From Corynebacterium sp. (GTDB lineage: Bacteria; Actinomycetota; Actinomycetes; Mycobacteriales; Mycobacteriaceae): a DNA stretch of 18,724 bases. The stretch lies in NCBI RefSeq assembly GCF_022712275.1, contig NZ_JALAGU010000004.1:1-18724 (forward strand), written 5' to 3'. The translations under genes were made by a program, and so were the position numbers. The notes beneath the pieces are model-generated. The model did no database searches. It saw only the letters and a program-made list of their open reading frames with translations, and had not been told where the DNA came from. Positions 14,178 through 18,724 of the stretch are shown here, in pieces. The number at the start of each line of letters is the position of its first letter. Position 1 is the first letter of the stretch.

Positions 14178-15186
14178 ATGTTCACCGGGAAGACCATCCG
14201 ACTCCGGGGGCCGCCGGAACAACGCCACGCCGAACTCAATTCCGTGAAGCGCTCGGCTGACGGCGAGCCAGTGAAAATCCTGCAGGCCACGCCTCTGAAA
14301 GACACCTCGGTCGAGCAGAAGGACTACCGGCTCGAGGAGTTCACCAGAGACAACACCGACTACGTTGCGCTCTGGCGCAAGGGTCTTCCTCCCGGTGTGG
14401 GACGCAGAGGGAACGCCGGTGTTTGACGGGCCGTTGGATGGCGCGACCGATGTCGGCGGATCGAGCCCGTCCCTGACCGATCCACTCACCGGCAGCGTTG
14501 TGCTCCTCGGCGGTGAAGACGCCGGGAAGGAGGGGGATCTTGTCGGGTACGACACCCAGGGGACAACCGTGAACCGCTGCTCCACCGAGTTGGGCAACAA
14601 CGGCACGAGGATCAGTTTGACAGGGATCTTTCACGAGCAGGACTCCGGCAATGAGAACTGGCGGGCACGCGCCCTCGTCGGAGTCGGGGATACTGATCTT
14701 CTCGACGACGTCGGGATTGCCGGCGACTTCGCCTTCTTCACGATGAGGGGGCGTCCTGTCTCGCACAGAGCCTGACGGGACCCCCACCAGGGCCTACGTC
14801 GTCCACATCCCGGACGGGAAGCTGGTGCATGAACCGGATGAGAGTTGCGGTTCTCTCAGACCTGATCAGGCCGTCACTTCCCTCGACAACAGCAAGGTCG
14901 TGTCCGGGAACACCATGTACGACTCCACTGACGATGTCCTCACCTGCGACTCCCTCCCTCTCTGGTCCTTGACGACGGCACAATGTGCGGGACCGGTACG
15001 TAGTGTCCAGGAGAAAGCGCGGGTCGGATCGCGGTCTCAATGAAGACCGGAGACGAGGAGGCACTCAAAGAAGACGGATACCTTCCGCTCTACGTCGACG
15101 AAGACGGTCGCGGCCGGTTCTCCGACAGCGTCAGCACGGACCGGGGCACCGAGAACGTCGTCTTCGTCCTGAACCCCACGGAGTAG
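14178..15186 (+). pseudogene. decayed gene of unknown function (three frameshifts and a stop)
   Basis: Four consecutive frame segments read as one protein of about 335 residues. Segment 1 starts at ATG 14178 behind GAGGAG and runs to about 14365 (FTGKTIRLRGPPEQRHAEL ... TRDNTDYV). Segment 2, in the next frame, runs from about 14368 to 14750 (RSGARVFLPVWDAEGTPVF ... GIAGDFAFFTMRG). Removing one G from the run at 14746-14751 joins it to segment 3 (GVLSRTEPDGTPTRAYVV ... TDDVLTCDSLPLWS, to about 14965). Segment 4 continues in frame 1 (LDDGTMCGTGT), is broken by TAG at 15001-15003, and resumes to TAG at 15184-15186 (MKTGDEEALKEDGYLPLYVD ... NVVFVLNPTE). The repeated short strand-turn pattern (GDLVGYD, AYVVHIPDGKLV, LPLYVDEDGRG) suggests a beta-rich, perhaps propeller-like protein; there is no signal peptide. 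I do not recognise the family. Confidence 0.7.
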
Positions 15187-15304
15187 GTGCCCGGGGACCG
15201 CGCGACTCGCCCTGCCCACCACCTCTCCCCCTACTCCCGGCATCTCCGGCGTTAGACTGACGAGGATTCCCTGTGACCAGTGACACGCTAAGGACACAAC
15301 CACT

Positions 15305-16774
15305 GTGACTGTTGACCATCAGACCGACACATCGTCGGTCGCCGTCGTCGTACTCGCCGCCGGCGCCGGCACCCGCATGAAGTCGAAGACCCAGAAGACG
15401 CTGCACGCCATCGGCGGTCGCACGTTGCTCTCCCACAGTCTCCATGCCGCGGACGCCCTCCGTCCGTCCCGGATCGTCGCCGTCGTCGGCCACGGACGGG
15501 ACCAGGTCGGCCCCGCCGCAGAGGCGATCGGTGAGGAACTGGACGCCGAGCTCGCCATCGCCGTACAGGAGGAGCAGAACGGCACCGGGGACGCCGTCGC
15601 CGCCGGTATGACGCAGCTCGAGGACTTCGAGGGCACCGTCATCGTCACCAACGCCGACGTCCCGCTGCTCACCGGCGACACGCTCACCGAACTGCTCGCC
15701 GCACACACCGAGGTGCCCACCGCCGTCACCGTGCTGACCATGCGGCTGCCCGACCCCTTCGGTTACGGGCGGATCATCCGCAACGAACAGGGTGAGGTCA
15801 CCCACATCGCCGAGCAGAAGGACGCCACCGAAGCCGAGCGTGAGGTCGACGAGGTCAACTCCGGTGTCTTCGCCTTCGACGCCGGCGTCCTGCGGGATGC
15901 CCTGACCCGGCTGAACACCGACAACATGCAGGGCGAGCTGTACATCACCGATGTGCTCGGCATCGCGCGGGACGCCGGTCGTCCGGTCCGCGCCCACATC
16001 GCCGATGACGCCCGCGAGCTCGCCGGTGTCAACGACCGGGTGCAGCTCGCCGCCGCGGGTGCCGAGCTCAACCGGCGCACCGTCGAGGCCGCGATGCGCG
16101 GTGGAGCGACCGTGGTGGACCCCACAACCACCTGGATCGACGTGCAGGTGCAGATCGGCCAGGATGTGACGATCCTGCCCGGTGTCCAGCTCAAGGGCCG
16201 CACCACGCTGGCCGACGATGTCACCGTCGGGCCGGACTCCACCCTCGTCGACGTCACCGTCGGTGAGGGTGCGTCCGTGGTCCGTGCCCACGCCGTCGAG
16301 GCGGTCATCGGCGAGCGGGCGGACGTCGGGCCGTTCACCTACCTGCGCCCGGGCACCGTCCTCGGTGAGGAGGGCAAGCTCGGCGGCTTCGTCGAGTCGA
16401 AGAATGCCACCATCGGCAAGGGGTCGAAGGTGCCGCACCTGAGCTACATCGGGGACGCCACCGTCGGCGAGTACTCCAACATCGGCGCGTCCTCCGTCTT
16501 CGTCAACTACGACGGCGTCACCAAGCACCACACCACGGTCGGATCCCACGTGCGCACCGGCTCAGACACGATGTTCATCGCGCCGGTGACCGTGGGCGAC
16601 GGTGTGTACTCCGGTGCCGGTACCGTGATCAAGGACGACGTGCCGGCCGGGGCCCTCGTGGTCTCCGGTGGCCACCAGCGCAACATCGAAGGCTGGGTGG
16701 AGCGTAAGCGCCCCGGAACGCCGGCCGCAGAGGCCGCGAAGAACGCCCGGGAAAGCACCGAAAGCACCGAGTAA
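15305..16774 (+). CDS. glmU: bifunctional N-acetylglucosamine-1-phosphate uridyltransferase / glucosamine-1-phosphate acetyltransferase
   Basis: A 489-residue GlmU that acetylates glucosamine-1-phosphate and then transfers UMP to give UDP-GlcNAc, the precursor of peptidoglycan and, in this order, of the arabinogalactan linker. The N-terminal uridyltransferase has LAAGAGTRMKSKTQKTLHA (17-35), a NADVPLLTGDTL metal site and GYGRIIRNEQGEVTHIAEQ. The C-terminal left-handed beta helix shows hexapeptide repeats and the acetyltransferase signatures GFVESKNATIGKGSKVPHL, SYIGDATVGEYSNIGASS and FVNYDGVTKHHTTVG. Length is normal. Start is GTG at 15305, with AAGGA about 10 nt upstream; residues before VVVLAAG are slightly longer than in short homologues. 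Prs follows on the same strand after 102 nt, so the pair probably shares a transcript. Confidence 0.96.
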   Translation: MTVDHQTDTSSVAVVVLAAGAGTRMKSKTQKTLHAIGGRTLLSHSLHAADALRPSRIVAVVGHGRDQVGPAAEAIGEELDAELAIAVQEEQNGTGDAVAAGMTQLEDFEGTVIVTNADVPLLTGDTLTELLAAHTEVPTAVTVLTMRLPDPFGYGRIIRNEQGEVTHIAEQKDATEAEREVDEVNSGVFAFDAGVLRDALTRLNTDNMQGELYITDVLGIARDAGRPVRAHIADDARELAGVNDRVQLAAAGAELNRRTVEAAMRGGATVVDPTTTWIDVQVQIGQDVTILPGVQLKGRTTLADDVTVGPDSTLVDVTVGEGASVVRAHAVEAVIGERADVGPFTYLRPGTVLGEEGKLGGFVESKNATIGKGSKVPHLSYIGDATVGEYSNIGASSVFVNYDGVTKHHTTVGSHVRTGSDTMFIAPVTVGDGVYSGAGTVIKDDVPAGALVVSGGHQRNIEGWVERKRPGTPAAEAAKNARESTESTE

Positions 16775-16793
16775 GGGGGTCGGTTGGGCCCCC
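16775..16793 (+). terminator. weak G/C hairpin after glmU
   Basis: GGGGG at 16775-16779, directly after the glmU stop, can pair with CCCCC at 16789-16793 across a 9-nt loop. There is no U tract. It may slow but not stop transcription into prs. A TAACAT hexamer at 16808-16813 could be a -10 box for a separate prs start; both assignments are weak. Confidence 0.25.
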
Positions 16794-16876
16794 GCCCGGC
16801 CGCGCCCTAACATGATCTGTGTCATACCGCCTGCGTGCACAGGCGTGACCACCCCACCGAAAGGTCTGAAGAAGCC

Positions 16877-17842
16877 GTGTCCCACTGGATCGACAACCAG
16901 AAGAACCTGATGCTGTTCTCCGGTCGCGCCCACCCTGAACTGGGTGAAGCTGTGGCCCGTGAGCTGGGGATCGCCCTTACCCCGACCACTGCCCGCGATT
17001 TCGCCAACGGAGAGATCTTCGTCCGGTTCGAGGAGTCCGTCCGTGGGTCGGACGCTTTCGTGCTGCAGTCCTACCCGCAGCCCCTGAACAAGGCGATCAT
17101 GGAACAGCTCATCATGATCGACGCCCTGAAGCGCGGCTCCGCCAAGCGCATCACCGCGATCCTGCCGTTCTACCCCTATGCCCGCCAGGACAAGAAGCAC
17201 CGCGGCCGCGAGCCCATCTCCGCCCGCCTCATCGCCGACCTGATGAAGACCGCCGGTGCGGACCGGATCGTCGCCGTGGATCTCCACACCGACCAGATAC
17301 AGGGCTTCTTCGACGGCCCGGTCGACCACATGCACGCGATGCCGATTCTCACGGACTACATCCGCGGGAAATACGGCGCCGACAACATCGCCATCGTCTC
17401 CCCCGACGCCGGCCGTGTGAAGACCGCCGAGAAGTGGTCCAACATCCTCGACGGTGCCCCGCTCGCCTTCGTGCACAAGACCCGTGACATCGACGTCGCC
17501 AACAAGGTCACCGCCAACCGCGTCATCGGTGACGTCGAGGGCCGCACCTGCATCCTCATCGACGACATGATCGACACCGGCGGAACCATCGCCGGTGCCG
17601 TCGAGGTGCTGCGCAAGGCAGGTGCCTCCGACGTCATCATCGCCACCACCCACGGTGTCTTCTCCGACCCGGCCCGTGAACGTCTCAACGCCTGCGGTGT
17701 GCGTGAGGTCATCACCACCGACACCCTCCCGCAGAACACGGAGGGCTGGGACAACCTCACCGTCCTGCCGATCGCGCCGCTGGTCGCGAAGACGATCCAC
17801 GAGATCTTCGAGAACGGTTCGGTCACCACGCTGTTCGAGTGA
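16877..17842 (+). CDS. prs: ribose-phosphate pyrophosphokinase (PRPP synthetase)
   Basis: A 321-residue class I PRPP synthetase, which transfers pyrophosphate from ATP to ribose-5-phosphate. PRPP feeds purine, pyrimidine, His and Trp synthesis and, in Corynebacteriales, decaprenyl-phosphoryl arabinose for the cell wall. Visible motifs: FSGRAHPELGEAVARELG (14-31), FANGEIFVRFEESVRGSD, the flexible ATP loop ILPFYPYARQDKKHRGREP (from about residue 94), VDLHTDQIQGFFDGPVDH (metal/ribose), and the PRPP-binding loop CILIDDMIDTGGTIAGAVE (about 224-242). The length is typical. Start is GTG at 16877, which places WIDNQKNLMLFSGRAHPELG at the position seen in corynebacterial homologues; an upstream in-frame start would add 14 unrelated residues. 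A strong hairpin terminator follows. Confidence 0.96.
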   Translation: MSHWIDNQKNLMLFSGRAHPELGEAVARELGIALTPTTARDFANGEIFVRFEESVRGSDAFVLQSYPQPLNKAIMEQLIMIDALKRGSAKRITAILPFYPYARQDKKHRGREPISARLIADLMKTAGADRIVAVDLHTDQIQGFFDGPVDHMHAMPILTDYIRGKYGADNIAIVSPDAGRVKTAEKWSNILDGAPLAFVHKTRDIDVANKVTANRVIGDVEGRTCILIDDMIDTGGTIAGAVEVLRKAGASDVIIATTHGVFSDPARERLNACGVREVITTDTLPQNTEGWDNLTVLPIAPLVAKTIHEIFENGSVTTLFE

Positions 17843-17865
17843 TAGACTCATCGCGTCTCGGCGAG

Positions 17866-17885
17866 GGCCGGTGAAATCACCGGCC
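17866..17885 (+). terminator. strong hairpin terminator after prs
   Basis: GGCCGGTG AAAT CACCGGCC is a perfect 8-bp stem with a 4-nt loop beginning 24 nt after the prs stop, followed by GTTAT. It probably ends the glmU-prs transcript. If rplY is transcribed from the TAGACT at 17843-17848, the same hairpin would instead be the first stem of the rplY leader. Confidence 0.65.
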
Positions 17886-17945
17886 GTTATCGGCGCGAAT
17901 CCGTTCCCACTGCTTCTCCTTCAGGACAGCACGCGGGACGAAAAC

Positions 17946-17965
17946 GCCGCGGCCCAGGTCGCGGC
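17946..17965 (+). promoter_or_regulatory. hairpin with T-rich tail in the rplY leader (possible attenuator)
   Basis: GCCGCG (17946-17951) pairs with CGCGGC (17960-17965) across an 8-nt loop, followed by TTCTGTCATTT. This is the only hairpin in the window followed by a T-rich stretch, and it lies about 95 nt before the rplY start codon. Confidence 0.4.
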
Positions 17966-17988
17966 TTCTGTCATTTCACGGAGCCGTT

Positions 17989-18039
17989 CCTGACCGCAGC
18001 TGAGTCCGAACGTCGTTGTCCCGGTCAGAGGTCCTGACC
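17989..18039 (+). promoter_or_regulatory. mutually exclusive stems just upstream of rplY
   Basis: The sequence CTGACC occurs twice, at 17990-17995 and 18034-18039, and GGTCAG at 18023-18028 can pair with either copy. Pairing with the second copy gives a compact 6-bp hairpin (loop AGGTC) that ends just before the A-rich ribosome site (AAAAGGAGA at 18049-18057). Pairing with the first copy frees that region. This is the geometry of a translational switch; no ligand is implied by the sequence. Confidence 0.35.
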
Positions 18040-18061
18040 AGAAACAGAAAAGGAGAGCCCC

Positions 18062-18706
18062 ATGGCCACCAAGATCATCGACATCACCGCCCAGCCGCGC
18101 ACCGAGTTCGGCAAGGGCGCCGCCCGCCGTCTGCGTCGCGCATGGCGCGTCCCTGCCGTCGTCTACGCCAACCACCAGGAGCCGGTCCACGTCAGCTTCG
18201 ACCTGCTCGAGTTCCAGAGCATCCTGCGTAACCACGGTGTCAACGCCCTGGTCGACGTCGACGTCGACGGCGAGAAGTACCTCGCCCTCATCAAGTCCGT
18301 CGACCAGAACGTCCTGACCTTCGACATCGACCACGCCGACCTGCTCGCCGTGAAGCGCGACGAGACCGTCGAGGTCGACGTCCCCGTCGTCGTCGAGGGC
18401 GAGCCGGCCCCGGGTGTCGAGTACATCCAGGACGCCGACACCGTCACCGTCGAGGCCAACGTGCTCTCCATCCCGGAGGAGCTCACCGTCTCCCTCGACG
18501 GCAAGGAGATCGGCGACCAGATCCTGGCCGGCGACGTCACCCTCCCGGCCGGTGTCACCCTCACCTCCGACGCCGAGACCCTCGTCGTCAACTTCACCGC
18601 CCCGGAGGACAACGAGGCTGAGGCTGACGCCGCCGCCGAGGAGACCGGTGCCGAGGCTCCGGCCGCCGACGCCGCCGAGGAGGCCCCCGCCGGGGACGCG
18701 GAGTAG
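18062..18706 (+). CDS. rplY: 50S ribosomal protein L25, general stress protein Ctc form (bL25)
   Basis: A 214-residue long-form bL25 (TL5/Ctc type) that binds 5S rRNA in the large ribosomal subunit. The N-terminal L25 domain (1-92) contains TAQPRTEFGKGAARRLRRAW, VPAVVYANHQEPVHVSFD and the ALIKSVDQNVLTFDIDHADL segment. The C-terminal beta domain (about 95-180) contains VEVDVPVVVEGEPAPGVEYI and VLSIPEELTVSLDGKEIGDQ. The last 35 residues are an Ala/Glu-rich acidic tail (EADAAAEETGAEAPAADAAE), probably disordered and common in actinobacterial versions. Start ATG at 18062 has a strong AAAGGAGA ribosome site. The gene follows prs, as in mycobacteria, but after a terminator and a structured leader, so it is likely controlled separately. 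The window ends 18 nt after its stop. Confidence 0.96.
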   Translation: MATKIIDITAQPRTEFGKGAARRLRRAWRVPAVVYANHQEPVHVSFDLLEFQSILRNHGVNALVDVDVDGEKYLALIKSVDQNVLTFDIDHADLLAVKRDETVEVDVPVVVEGEPAPGVEYIQDADTVTVEANVLSIPEELTVSLDGKEIGDQILAGDVTLPAGVTLTSDAETLVVNFTAPEDNEAEADAAAEETGAEAPAADAAEEAPAGDAE

Positions 18707-18724
18707 TCACACTCCCCCCTCCCC

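Noticed and set aside
13941..14247. Small plus-strand frames crossing tRNA-Gln
   Set aside because: They translate the tRNA itself and have no ribosome site or family resemblance.
15131..16549. Long minus-strand open frame opposite glmU
   Set aside because: Antisense shadow of a gene with clear motifs; its composition (GDGG, DVG, VGD repeats) reflects GC-rich wobble positions.
16562..17851. Long minus-strand open frame opposite prs and the end of glmU
   Set aside because: Antisense shadow with no motif, covering two recognisable genes.

Overview
This window is high-GC actinobacterial DNA, most likely from a Corynebacterium or close relative in the Corynebacteriales. The core gene order (rplY, prs, glmU, mfd, mazG, a lytic transglycosylase, eno, an ftsB-like gene, a DUF501 gene, ppx) matches, from memory, the conserved Mycobacterium tuberculosis block from Rv1015c to Rv1026. 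Codons are strongly C/G-ending, and GTG starts and 4-nt GTGA stop/start overlaps are common.

Left edge (1-760): the 3' end of an unrecognised Thr-rich gene meets a broken rifamycin ADP-ribosyltransferase gene (arr). The arr remnant starts directly at the 3' end of a tRNA-Leu(UAA) gene. This tRNA has a short, class-I-like variable loop, which is unusual for leucine tRNA. The arrangement looks like accessory DNA joined at a tRNA gene.

Minus-strand gene chain (755-6648), read right to left: mntR-type regulator, lytic transglycosylase, enolase, FtsB/DivIC-like septum protein, DUF501 protein, Ppx/GppA phosphatase, zinc-ribbon metallopeptidase. Several junctions overlap by 4 nt, so a regulator of manganese uptake sits at the head of a chain of cell-wall, glycolysis and division genes.

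Manganese module (5926-9220): mntR is divergent from mntABC (lipoprotein, ATPase, permease), across an 88-bp region that holds a palindromic candidate operator and overlapping promoters. Relative to the mycobacterial order, this module sits between mazG and the transglycosylase. The permease gene runs 98 bp into the oppositely oriented mazG.

Minus-strand pair mfd-mazG (9123-13926): transcription-repair coupling factor followed by a MazG-type NTP pyrophosphatase.

Right part (14009-18706, plus strand): tRNA-Gln(UUG); a multiply frameshifted pseudogene of unknown function; glmU (UDP-GlcNAc synthesis for cell wall); prs (PRPP synthesis); a strong hairpin terminator; and rplY (bL25/Ctc) behind a 200-nt leader with competing hairpins. 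I saw no CRISPR array, insertion sequence or recognisable defence system. The least ordinary parts are the tRNA-Leu/arr junction, the manganese insertion with its permease/mazG overlap, the decayed gene after tRNA-Gln, and the rplY leader.
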